A stretch of DNA of 64,000 nucleotides from contig OZ005612.1 in the NCBI GenBank assembly GCA_963930655.1, forward strand, positions 8,003,001 through 8,067,000, in the 5' to 3' direction. Both the position numbers and the translations under genes were made by a program. The notes under the pieces are model-generated. The model did not search any database, had not been told where the DNA came from, and was given only the letters and a program-made list of their open reading frames with translations. The stretch is from Myrica gale. Lineage: Eukaryota > Streptophyta > Magnoliopsida > Fagales > Myricaceae. Shown piece after piece: positions 11,470 to 21,189 of the stretch. Position 1 is the first letter of the stretch. Each line of letters starts with the position of its first letter.

Positions 11470-12034
11470 CCCTCTATGATCTACTTGCATTGATTCATTG
11501 TTGGGTTGATTTCGTTTAGGGATTTGCAAATCCGATAGTTTTTTTACAGGTTGATACTTGATTAAGTTGATTTTGAATGCGCTTTGAAAGTTGTTGGGTT
11601 GATTTCGTTTTGGGATTTGCCGATTTGGGTTAATTTTGAATGCAATTTGAAAGTATTGAGTTGATCTCTAAACAATTAATTGTTGGGTTAAAAGTTGTTG
11701 GTTTCGTTATTTTTTTTGGCAGATCTGGTTTGGGTGGCGGTAATTGCTACCGCTACCATCAAAACCATCACCGTAACGTGCCAGTTTCCACATCTAACGG
11801 TGCCGGTTGTGGTGTCTATTTTTGGACAACCGCCCATAACGGTGGAGGGCATAACCGCCACCGCTGACGCACAACCCTAGTTTATAGTAGAAATTTTGAC
11901 TCGACTAGGTCCCGTGTTTTAATTGTTTTTTTTGTTCTGGCTTGATGTGATTAACAATCTTGCAATTAGTTTTAGTATATATAATTTGCAAAAGAAAAAT
12001 TATTCCGTTATTTATTCGTCTTTATCTCTCAACA

Positions 12035-13380
12035 GTTTTTTAACACAAAGGGCAGAGCCACCCTCCCTATATATCGGAAGCTCTTCCATCTCCTTCTCAC
12101 TCCCGAGAGCAGGCTTAGGCATGCTTCTATTTTTTCGTAGTTCTATACTGGAACATTTAGCCAATCTAATCACTGCCTCTACCCATGGTCGTGACACATA
12201 TCGAGGTGGCAGTCGACGGAGAGGGCACTTTTACCACTCTCCCACCCCCCGCCCCACATACCAGTACGAGCCTCCACGCTCCTTTGCTGCCATTATCTTG
12301 ACGATCTCAACCTCTCAACAGAACCTTCCACAAATTCGGGTTGAAGATGGCTCGGGTCTTCCGGTTGCTCAAGCTAGTAACTCTTGTCTCTCCTCTCCTT
12401 CTAAATACCTTCTTTGTCAATTGCTTTGTGCCTAAAATTACAAATATAATAAAATAAAATAAAATTCTCTCATTTTCAATTCTAGTTCGACAATATTTTT
12501 TTTTGGGTAATGTGATAGTATGCCCTCGCAAAAATTATTACATGTAAAATGATTAAAATGCGCGCCTTCTAATAAAAAATTACTATTATTAAAAATAAAA
12601 ATTGATATATAAAAAGGTGACGGGGATTGATGATGTTCAAACAAAGTTATGCAAATAGCCTTTTAAAATTTAGGAGGGAAAGATTAATTTTATTCGGGGT
12701 GATATTATTTTTATTTTTATTTCTATTTCATACTTATCACTTTTTTCTAAGAATAAAACGACTAGAAGCTGCTTCTTAGCGCACCAGCTCGCAAGGGCCT
12801 TTATCCCTTTCCGCCATCTGTTTCTCCTTCGTTCTCACTATCTCTGCAGTCTACTCACACGTCAGTTCAACGGGTAACCCTCTTTACTCTGTAATATTTT
12901 TATAATTAGTCTACTGATTTTCTTTTCTTTCTTTTTTTAAAAAATGTACAGCAGATCTCCCCCTAAAAAAGGATTGACTATTGAGTATTGAGCCCTGAAA
13001 CTACGTTTATTAAATAGATGTAAAATAGAGGACACTGCCTCGGTAACATATCAAATTCCACTTGAGCTGAAAACATTGGGCCACCGCTTTCCGTCTTACT
13101 TGAAAACTTTTTTTTACTGTCACAGAGACCGATGTGCTACGACGATCCACATTTAATTTCACGGAGACCGATGTCTGATCTCGATCTGCCAAATAAGTAT
13201 CCCATCCTCTTGGGTGAAATTAGATAACATTCTTTTACCGGTCCAGGTACAAAATGTGCATTGGCCATATATACGCAGAAAGATTAATTAATTCTAAATA
13301 TTTTAAAGAAATTATAAAAAAAATTATCTCAAGTTGATAGTATAAAAAAATAATAATTAATTAATTATATATTCCCTAAT
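12035..13380. other. Intergenic sequence without a supported gene
   Basis: An open frame of 170 codons crosses the LTR border at 11923-12435, but its residues match no family I recognise and it starts in LTR sequence. The stretch at 12770-12860 is CT-rich and followed by a possible splice donor (GGGTAACC at about 12870), which looks like a plant 5' UTR, but no coding exon follows before the viral insertion. From 13260 the sequence becomes extremely AT-rich, up to the viral border. Confidence 0.4.
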
Positions 13381-13389
13381 GTACATTTT

Positions 13390-13850
13390 TACGGATTATA
13401 TTTTTAAACTACATTTGTGTTAACAAAAATTTATCTTCTAAAGTAATTTTAGGTAATTCATTTCTTGCTTTACTTTATTCTTTAATAGTTATTGAAGAAT
13501 AAATAACTTACAGAGTCTTAGGACATGATATCATCTTTAAATTTTATTATGCTAATTTTACTAAAGACATTCAAGCTTTAAAAACATATCCATTACAAAA
13601 GAAATTCAAATATTACAGCAACATAAAATTTATCGTAAACAACAACATATATCTTCCTTACAACAAGAAATTATTTATAGAAGATCAACTTTAAGATCCT
13701 ACACTCCAATCAGATACTAAACAATTTCAATAAATATTAGAAAATACTATTTGTTCTTCACCTCCTAATACTTTTTGGAATCGAAAACAACGTATTGTAA
13801 CTCTTCCATATGAACCTGAAAAAAATGTTCCTACTAAAGCACGACCAATA
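13390..13850 (+). pseudogene. Viral protease C-terminal part and linker to reverse transcriptase, broken
   Basis: The short motif ILGNSFL at about 13450 resembles the conserved ILGN segment near the end of caulimovirid retropepsins. The catalytic Asp region expected upstream is not seen, so the integrated copy begins inside the protease. A TAA follows soon after (about 13498), and further stops interrupt the linker before the RT domain. This end of the virus is the permutation breakpoint. Confidence 0.65.
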
Positions 13851-14661
13851 TAGATGAATCAAGAACATTTAGAAATTTGTAAAAAAGAAATTCAACTATT
13901 ATTAGATAAAGGTCTTATTCGTCCTTCTAAATCTCCTTGGAGCTGTGCAACCTTTTATGTTATGGGTTAGGCTGAGATAGAACGTGGCGTCACTCGTCTT
14001 GTTATTAATTATAAACCTTTGAATAAAGTTTTACGTTGGATACACTATCCAATTCCTAATAAAAAAGATTTACTTAATAGATTACATAGTGCCTGCATTT
14101 TCTCTAAATTTGATATGAAATCTGGAATTTATCAAATTGAAGTAGCGGAGAAAGATAGATATAAAACTGCTTTTACTCTCCCTTTTGGACATTTTGAATG
14201 AAATGTTATGCCTTTTGGTTTAAAAAATGCTCCTTCAGAATTTCAAAATATTATGAATGATATATTTAACCCTTACACTTCCTTTGCTCTTGTATATATA
14301 GATGATTTTTTAATCTTCTCTAAATCTATTAAGCAACATTGGTATCATCTTAAAAAATTTCAAAAAATAATTGAACAAAATGAACTTGTTGTATCGGCCC
14401 CAAAAATAAAATTATTCCAAACACAATTAAGATTTTTAGGTCATAATATTTATCAAGGCACTATCACCCCTATATCACATGCCGTTTGCTGATAAATTCC
14501 CTGATAAAATTACTGATAGACAACAACTTCAAAGATTTCTTGGTAGCTTAAACTATATTGGTGACTTTTATAAAGATTTAAGAAAAATATGTAAACCATT
14601 ATTTAATCGATTAAAAAAGAAACCCTCTCCTTGGACAGATCAACATACTGCTATACTGTAA
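13851..14661 (+). pseudogene. Viral reverse transcriptase domain with in-frame stops
   Basis: The RT domain is recognisable by the entry motif with the stretch GLIRPSKSPW (about 13911-13940), the LVINYKPLN block (about 14000), MPFGLKNAP at 14208, the catalytic YIDD at 14295-14306, and FLGH about 40 residues later. In-frame stops occur at 13851 (TAG), 13968 (TAG) and 14199 (TGA). A frame change lies near 14480, where two overlapping open frames meet. The enzyme would copy viral RNA into DNA; here it cannot be made as one chain. The motif order and spacing fit Caulimoviridae, and the lack of a following integrase supports a pararetrovirus rather than a gypsy element. Confidence 0.9.
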
Positions 14662-14689
14662 ATTAAAAAGTGTGTTAACCATATACTTT

Positions 14690-15101
14690 AGGCATTGCAT
14701 CACCACTTGCATTCAAGATAGTAGAAACAGATGCATCAAATATTGGATATGGTGGTATATTAAAACAATGCATGCATGATTCAGATGAAGAACATATAGT
14801 ATGATATCAAGCTGGTGCATGGAATACTACACAACAACGATATATCACTGTTAAACAAGAAGTTTTAGCTATTGTTTTTTGTGTGTCAAAATTTCAGGAT
14901 GATTTATTAAATCAAAAGTTTTTAATTCGTGTTGATTGTAAAGCAGCTAAAGATATTTTATTCTAAGATATCAAAAATCTTGCATCCATACATCTTTTTG
15001 CCCGATGGCAAGCCATTCTCTCTGTTTTTGAATTTGATATTGAACATATAAAAGGAACACATAAATCAATCCCTGATTTCTTAACACATGAGTTCTTATA
15101 G
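14690..15101 (+). pseudogene. Viral RNase H domain, broken, end of ORF1
   Basis: It starts near the ETDASNIGYGG motif (about 14728), carries WNTTQQRY and KQEVLAI, and ends with HIKGTHKSIPDFLTHEFL and a TAG at 15099-15101. This is the standard RNase H and C-terminal tail of caulimovirid polymerase. Stops are present inside (for example around 14800 and 14964), so it is not functional. The next viral ORF starts only 5 bases after the stop, as in a compact viral genome. Confidence 0.88.
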
Positions 15102-15106
15102 GGAAA

Positions 15107-16490
15107 ATGAGTTCTTCTCAATCATCTTCATCATCAAATACCGAAAAATTATCTATTACTGATTTTCTATCAGATAATGTTTTTCCTCCATGTCCTTTTC
15201 GAGGTCCTTCTCCAGCCCATACTCCTCGGCCTAATCTACGCCCTGGATCTGTTTCCCTCCAAAATAATTTTACTGTTTTAGGTCAAATACCTCCAATAGC
15301 AGGTCCTAGAATTCCTCCTCCTCCAATGAAAACAACTTTCAGTCAAAAGATACAATCCTCATCCTCTTCTACTATTCCCTCTTTACCCTGCAATCCCAAT
15401 GAAAATATGATAGCAAAGTCTTATATCAGACATGTGACTTATATTGAAGATCCATATCAGTCTCTGAGTGATCCATATCACGTAGCTTCACAGATATTAC
15501 CTCCTGGATGAAACTATATTCCAAAAAATATTATGTTTACACAAGCATTTTACTAGTATATTTTGCATGATACACAATCTGTTGAATTTAAACAAACCCC
15601 TTGCAAATATGATTCTTCAAGCATTGTTTTTCAAAATTTACGATACGAAGAATTATATCTTCCAAGGAATGGGGTCAGTCATGGACTCTTCGAGCCTTGA
15701 CTGTAAGTTATAAAAATTTGAAACATATAACATATTATGACTACATTGACGCATGAACTTTTTTTCTACTTTTTGATAATCAAATCCATCGTCATACGTG
15801 GTTCATAAGATTTAAAGGATTTCAGTGTCCTGAACCTATTCCACATTGGTTTATCCAATGGTGGGATCGATTTGGGTCAGATGATAAACTTTTTCCTCCA
15901 CAATTAAAGCAGGCCTACAATCAATGGGCTATAAACCCTCATGATATCCCTTCTCTTGACAAATACTCATCCATGAAAATCCCTCCATATAAAAATATAC
16001 ATCTCTTTTTCGCTTTTTTATCCAATTCAATTTAATACCTTGGATATTCATCTGAAAATTCATTTTTACCCAAGAAGATAATGCCAAAATCCTTTCTCAA
16101 AAATTCTTTGTTAAATGGTGGTCCGTCTTTACTGTTGATAACATAATAAATGTCATTTCCGAAGCCAAAATCCAAATAGCCAACCATCCTTAATTTTTAT
16201 CTCAAAAAAGTCATATACAAGCTAAACTTGCTACTGCAAAATCCAAAGATGATTATAAAAAGGAATTACTTGAAGTTCTTTCACAACTATTTGAAGAAGA
16301 TACTGTTACTGCTGATTCACTGGAGACATCAACAAACTATGAAGATGCTCATGACCCTTATGCTGGATATGATTCTTCATTAGACGATATCGAAGATATA
16401 CAGAAGTCCCTTGCTGAAGGATACAATTGTCATTTCAAGATAAAGCTGCCGACAGTTACTATTCCAGATGCCGAAAAAATACCGACATGA
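15107..16490 (+). pseudogene. Viral ORF2-like region, unknown function, broken
   Basis: An open frame runs from ATG at 15107 to a TGA at 15509-15511 (134 codons) and is rich in Ser and Pro in its first 90 residues. Similar low-disruption pieces follow in changing frames to about 16490. These include a block with PHWFIQWWDRFG near 15840, a Trp-rich motif seen in uncharacterised proteins of plant pararetroviruses and their endogenous copies. The region ends with an acidic stretch. Florendoviruses carry a second ORF of unknown function in this place. I assign it by position; the function is unknown. Confidence 0.7.
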
Positions 16491-16646
16491 TACTATAGCA
16501 ACACTGTAGCCGACAAGTCACTGTTCAAGGATATTGTTGCTGTTTTTCCAAAGATACCTCTGGTACTGTTTACTCTTTCCAAAAATACCCTTTACTATTC
16601 CAAAAAAACAAAGGATAGTTTCGTCTTTTCCCTTCCCTCTTTTCGT

Positions 16647-16654
16647 TATATAAA
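16647..16654 (+). promoter_or_regulatory. TATA box of the viral intergenic promoter
   Basis: TATATAAA lies about 160 bases after the last ORF2-like coding signal and about 550 bases before the primer binding site. This is the place of the pregenomic RNA promoter in caulimovirids. Confidence 0.7.
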
Positions 16655-16782
16655 CCTCGTCTCATTTCATTTCGAGGCAGGGTTCGAATACTGTTCCTCA
16701 TATCTCTCTCAATTCTCTCATCTTCTTTCAATCCTTCAAAACCTTCCAAATATCCGAATATCCTCTTATCCTCCCAACTCCC

Positions 16783-16862
16783 AACTACTTTTCTTAATAC
16801 TTCCTCCTTTTATCTAACATCTAACTACTTTTCTTAATACTTCCTCCTTTTATCTAACATCT
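16783..16862 (+). repeat. Exact 40-bp tandem duplication in the viral leader
   Basis: Two copies (16783-16822 and 16823-16862) start AACTACTTTTCTTAATACTT and appear identical. They lie downstream of the TATA box, so they would be in the RNA leader. Confidence 0.9.
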
Positions 16863-17448
16863 AATCAACATCTGTCTTCCAATATCAAGTTTTCAAGTCT
16901 TCAATTTCTTGTGAGCTTTCTTTCAAGTGTATTTCAATCATTGTATTAAACTTTGAATTTCAATATGAGTTATGATATTTTAGTTATGATTGCATCTACT
17001 TTATTACTTGATCATACATGGAATACTTTATTAGCATATTTATTTTTGCATATGATATATGGCACATTTAGTTATGAGATATACAGTTGATAATACCATT
17101 GATGATATCATTGATGATACATTGTTTGATGAATATGATTTTGATTATAGTACAGACGATATCAACACTCCATATAACACTTGGGCCTAACTTGGTATCA
17201 CAGCGATACACATCATTTGCACCCACACTTTTACTATTCTAATTTCTTCTTATCTTCTACATTACTTTTGTTCCTTTAAACATTTGGTTTACGTTACTGT
17301 TATTGCCTTTCTTTATTATCTACTTCAACATGGGACTTCACCTGGAACCGTTAGATTAGTCGTGAAGTCGCAAAAAGACATAGGTCGAACCCGGTTGGTG
17401 CGACCCATTTAGTAGCTAATTCTGAAAGCATACTGTAATTTAAACAAG
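16863..17448 (+). other. Viral leader/intergenic region before ORF1
   Basis: This non-coding AT-rich stretch lies between the leader repeat and the movement protein start. It contains the primer binding site at 17193 and several short ATG-initiated frames, as is common in caulimovirid leaders. No protein gene is supported. Confidence 0.6.
17193..17206 (+). other. Viral primer binding site (initiator Met-tRNA type)
   Basis: TGGTATCACAGCGA resembles the plant initiator methionine tRNA complement TGGTATCAGAGC, with one internal change. Its place between ORF2 and ORF1 fits the start of caulimovirid minus-strand DNA synthesis. Confidence 0.8.
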
Positions 17449-18220
17449 ATGTTTAAACGATCAAATAGTAATCATAGTACTACCAGCATAAATTATAATA
17501 GTAATAGTATGGAAAATAGCATTGATAACTCTGCATCATCTGCATCTCATCTTAATTATGATGATTATCATGTATCATTAGGAGTTAATAAACCATTAAA
17601 TAGTTGGGTTATACTGAAGGTAAAATATTCTCAACTCTATAAACAATCTACTTTTGCTTTTAATACTGATTATGCTATTAAAACCATAGAACAATTAATA
17701 CCTATTGACAAAGAATATGAAACTATACATTTAATTAATACTAATATGATTAAAAAACATATATCACAAGGTTTTAAATATATGCATATGGGTTTAGTAC
17801 AAGTAACTGCTACCCCTTTAAGTCGTCAAGAATTAAATGCTTCTGTTCTTTTATGTTTAAGAGATAGTAGACATAACCAATTTTCAAACTCTTTATTAGG
17901 TATAGTTGAATCTTCTCTACATCAAGGTGCGATATATTTTAATTGTTACCCTTGTTTTCCCTTTTCTCTTTTTGATCCTACAATTTTACATTCATTAATA
18001 CTCAATATTAAATCCATGGGTCATGATATGATGGAATGTGCTCAATACCTTGCCATTGTATACAGACTTTATTATAAATTAATGAAGACGATTATTGATC
18101 CTAGATCAAAAATTCGTCCTCATTCAAGATAAACTTTACTTTTAACTACTAGTAATGAATTTTCAAATACTACTATTCCTCGTATGATAAAATGAGATGA
18201 TATTAATTTACCAGATAGTA
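17449..18220 (+). pseudogene. Viral movement protein region, with in-frame stops
   Basis: The ATG at 17449 opens a frame of 227 codons ending in TAA at 18130-18132. After a Ser/Asn-rich leader it shows a 30K-superfamily movement-protein core: an IKTIEQLIPI block, HISQGFKYMHMGLVQV, and LLCLRDSRH with NSLLGIVE. These proteins enlarge plasmodesmata for cell-to-cell spread. The same frame continues past the TAA with similar composition and meets a TGA near 18193, so ORF1 was longer and is broken here. A frame change near 18220 leads into the next segment. Confidence 0.88.
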
Positions 18221-19370
18221 TCTCCTCCTACAAAAGAAAATAAGCATATTGAATATTTTACTCAACACACGGATAGATCTATTACTCTATCTTTTAAAGA
18301 TAACAATTTTTCAAATAGATTTTCAAATAGATCATCATTTACATCTCCTTCCATAAGTTCTCAAAATTTTAAATATGCTCTTAATGAATTCAGTCCTAGT
18401 ACCTCTTATATACCTCCATATATACCTACAAGTAAAAGAACTGAAGATTTTGTACAACTACCTGTTTATGAAAATAAAACTTCTAAAAGTGAACCACCTG
18501 ATATAACTTCACCTACTCAATCTGAAATTATGTCTTTACAACGCTCACATTCTATACATGTTTTACAAACTGATTTCATTCTTAATAAAAATCTTCTTCG
18601 TTATGATTTTGAATGTATTGAAAATACAAACAAAAGACATTGGTTTTTAACTACTTATGATGGAATAGATCAAGCTTATATACGACAAGAATATTATAAT
18701 TATATGCATACAGTCAAACAACATGTACCTTTCTTTTCATGGTTTGAACATCATATACCGATAAATGTGTTTACAAAAGAATTACCATGGTTAACAAATA
18801 GATAGTAAAAAAAATATGATTTTTATCCTCCTAAAACCACTATTATCATAGATCATCAAGAAAAACAATATTTTGCTACTCCTTTTAAAATTAATACAAT
18901 AAATAATAATGATAAAAACTTTGATAATATTATTCAACAGAATAATTATACAAACATATATCTACAACAAATTGGAAAACATTTAAATAATTCAGAACAT
19001 TTAATTAAACCAAAAATTACAAAAACTTCTACCCACAAACCTATGTTTATCCCTCATGAATTACCCACAATGCCTCCTTTATCTGCATAAGCATCAAATA
19101 GTAAATTAGATAAAATAAATGAAATGCATGATAAAAATATTCCCTCATTCTTCTAAAACTTCTAAATATTATAATACTAATCCTAGAAATTATTATCCAA
19201 GACCTACCCCTCCTGATTTACAATATAGAGAACGACATTTACTTAATACTACTAATTACTCTGCTCAACAGATATATGAATGGAATATAGATGATGTATC
19301 TGAATATGAAATTCTAAATATTATACATGAAATGACTATGTATGCAAATGTATTAAAAAAATGATAATAG
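18197..19370 (+). pseudogene. Viral ORF1 middle part between movement and coat protein, broken
   Basis: A frame of 202 codons is open at 18197-18805 and another of 81 codons at 19119-19364, with shifted or stopped sequence between. Composition is rich in Ser, Thr, Asn, Tyr and Pro, as in the linker of florendovirus-type polyproteins. The block near 18540-18800 contains MHTVKQHVPFFSWFEHH, a conserved-looking segment I cannot assign. The frames end with TAG at 18803-18805 and TGA at 19362-19364. Confidence 0.7.
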
Positions 19371-20565
19371 AACTGTTCGTCAAATTACTAATTGTCTAGT
19401 TGCATGATTCACTGGTCAATTAAAAAATTGGTAGGATAAATATTTAACACAAGATGAAAGAAATCTAATATTAGACGCTATTAAAAGAGATGATGATAAT
19501 AATCCTATTACATGAACGGGTGGCCATACGATACTCGATTCTACTAATACTTTATTACATACAATAGCCCAAACATTTGTAGGAGATCCTGATATTATAA
19601 AGAATGAGCTTCTGATATTCTTTTAAATTTAAAATGTCCTACTCTCTCTGATTTTGGATGGTATAAAGATGCATTTTTATATAACGTTAAAGAACGAGAT
19701 GATTGTCAACAAGTTTATTGGAAAGAAAAATTTATAGTAGGTCTTCCTAATTATTTTGCTCAAAATTTAGAATTAATTTAGCCAATAATGATGTAATTAT
19801 ATTATATAATCAATATACTTATTGTGAACTTATTAATACTATTAATAGAACTGGATTACTTATTTGTAATGATTTAAGATTAAAGAAAACTCTAAAATTA
19901 GAAAACAAATATCACCTTAAATAATTAGGATTCTTTTGTGAACAATATGGATATCCTCCCTTAATTGCTCCATCTAAACAAAGAAAGAAGAAACAATTTT
20001 ACATCTCCATATAAATATAAACGAATATATAGAAATAAAAATACAAAACCTTTTCCATCTAAAAAAAATTATACCAATTTTTTTTTTAAAAAAAACCATC
20101 TAAAAAATATAATAAATCTTCTCCAACTTGTTGGAAATGTGGTAAGATAGGTCATTTTGCTAATAAATGTTATGTTAAGAAACTAATCAAAGAATTAGAT
20201 GTTTCCCCTGAAATTAAAACTCAATTATACAAAATCTTTCTAAATACCAATCCTCCGCATACTTCTTCTGATACTACTCATTCTTCATCTGATAATGATA
20301 ATATACAAGTCTGTAATTGTATTGAAGATAATAAAAATATTAGCTCGATTCTCTTCTCCTAATAAAAAAAACCCGCTACAATCCATTATCTTCAACAGGA
20401 AATTAAAATACTTAAACAAGAAATTAAACAATTGCAAAATACTCAACTTAAATTCACAACAATAACTGATCATTATTCACAGAAATCTGTCTTCTTAAAG
20501 CACAACATAATACATCTGATACATTACAAATCTCTGATTTACCATCTACGTCTAATTCTCCTATT
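19371..20565 (+). pseudogene. Viral coat protein region with zinc knuckle, broken
   Basis: The coat-protein core is recognisable by a GQLKNW-type segment (about 19420) and downstream acidic and aromatic blocks in several frames. The nucleic-acid-binding zinc knuckle CX2CX4HX4C is intact at 20129-20170 (Cys, Cys, His, Cys in order), followed by an open stretch to about 20360. A Gln/Leu/Lys-rich coiled-coil-like tail covers about 20381-20480. Frameshifts and stops are frequent (for example 19405, 19515, 19780). The sequence stops near 20565 before any protease motif, which marks the second border of the permuted genome. Confidence 0.85.
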
Positions 20566-20571
20566 ATTCCG

Positions 20572-20590
20572 TATATATATATATATATAA
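20572..20590. repeat. TA dinucleotide repeat at the viral border
   Basis: An uninterrupted TA run of about 19 bases lies directly at the point where viral similarity ends. Confidence 0.9.
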
Positions 20591-21149
20591 TCTATATATA
20601 ACTGAGCAGAATTAGATGAACCATGCTTGAATTTTATAATTTGGCCATAATTATTGGATCCCATGCCAAATCTATAATATATATTAGCTTCTAGATACTC
20701 AATTGCTACATCTATGCTGAAATGATACATCAGTGGAGTCTCGCATAACATCTTGAGCGTCGACCTGATGCAGTGTCTGCAAAATCACACAGTTGGGCCA
20801 AACGGCTTTTCACATTATTGTTGTTGTAGGACATACACATATAGTGGAGGAGTTGGTAGAGCTAAGATCAGAAGAATGTTTGGGTCCACGCCCATATAAG
20901 ATAGACTTGAAATAGAAGTAGACTTGTAGACCTATTTCAAGTTTAGGGTTTTCTCTTAGGTTTCTCTTTGTATTTCTCCCAAATAGTTTCACTTCTCATT
21001 CAAGATCTCTCAAACAATATCAGGCAAAAAAATTTCCATGAGTTTACTTCTTAATTTCATATATTTTAATTCAATATCGTCCGCTATTTAATTTTTTGGG
21101 TTGTTTTCGTTGATCAAATGAAGTTGCTTTGGTTTGGTTCGTCGAAATA
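20591..21149. other. Unassigned sequence between viral copy and CACTA element
   Basis: No gene can be supported. A minus-strand frame of 70 codons (20539-20751) has some conserved-looking composition but matches nothing I know. A pyrimidine-rich stretch at 20940-21010 resembles a plant 5' leader. The left end of the following CACTA element should lie near here, but I could not find a CACTACAAG terminus. Confidence 0.35.
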
Positions 21150-21189
21150 TCATTCTGACGGTGTTAAAAACAGTCTGGACTGTATTTTA

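Larger units (their letters stand above)
10992..11879. mobile_element. hAT-like non-autonomous DNA transposon nested in the copia LTR
   Basis: The left end starts TAAGGTTGTGCACCAG and the reverse complement of the right end starts TAGGGTTGTGCGTCAG. Flanking 8-mers are ATTTATAG (10984-10991) and GTTTATAG (11880-11887), equal in seven of eight positions, the 8-bp duplication size expected for hAT. Subterminal regions are rich in CGGT/ACCG words (GCACCGGTGCCGGTGCCG on the left, ACCGCC on the right). The interior contains a strong hairpin and a CT microsatellite but no transposase, so the element depends on an autonomous relative. Confidence 0.82.
10569..12034 (+). mobile_element. Copia-type solo LTR, split by a nested hAT-like insertion
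   Basis: The sequence begins TGTTGGGTTAATTCC and ends TCTCTCAACA, giving TGTTG...CAACA ends. Near its 3' end it carries GACTCGACTAGGTCCCGTG, a segment typical of plant copia LTR leaders. Removing the inserted 888 bp and one target copy leaves about 570 bp, an ordinary copia LTR size. The flanking 5-mers are CTTTT and GTTTT, four of five bases equal. No gag-pol interior or second LTR is seen nearby, so it is read as a solo LTR left by recombination. The alternative is a truncated element. Confidence 0.7.
13390..20571 (+). mobile_element. Endogenous pararetrovirus (caulimovirid, florendovirus-like), circularly permuted, decayed
   Basis: The order is protease tail, reverse transcriptase, RNase H, a second ORF, a non-coding region with TATA box and tRNA-type primer site, then movement protein and coat protein with zinc knuckle. 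No integrase is found. Caulimovirid genomes are circular DNA, and florendoviruses have a long ORF1 (MP-CP-PR-RT-RH) followed by ORF2, so this is one genome opened between the coat protein and protease parts. The length of about 7.2 kb is near one viral genome. Many in-frame stops and frameshifts break every domain, so it is an old non-functional copy. The left border lies in AT-rich DNA and the right border abuts a TA repeat. Genus assignment rests on gene order and recognisable motifs and needs a phylogeny. Confidence 0.9.

Noticed and set aside
11923-12435. Open frame of 170 codons on the plus strand
   Set aside because: It starts within the copia LTR, crosses the LTR end, and shows no recognisable domain; probably chance.
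13851-15101. Reading the RT-RNase H block as a Ty3/gypsy retrotransposon
   Set aside because: No integrase follows, ORF2 starts 5 bases after RNase H, and movement and coat protein regions lie in the same unit; this is pararetroviral.
16680-16700. GGTTCGAAT at about 16681 as a tRNA B box
   Set aside because: It lies in the viral leader without an A box or cloverleaf.
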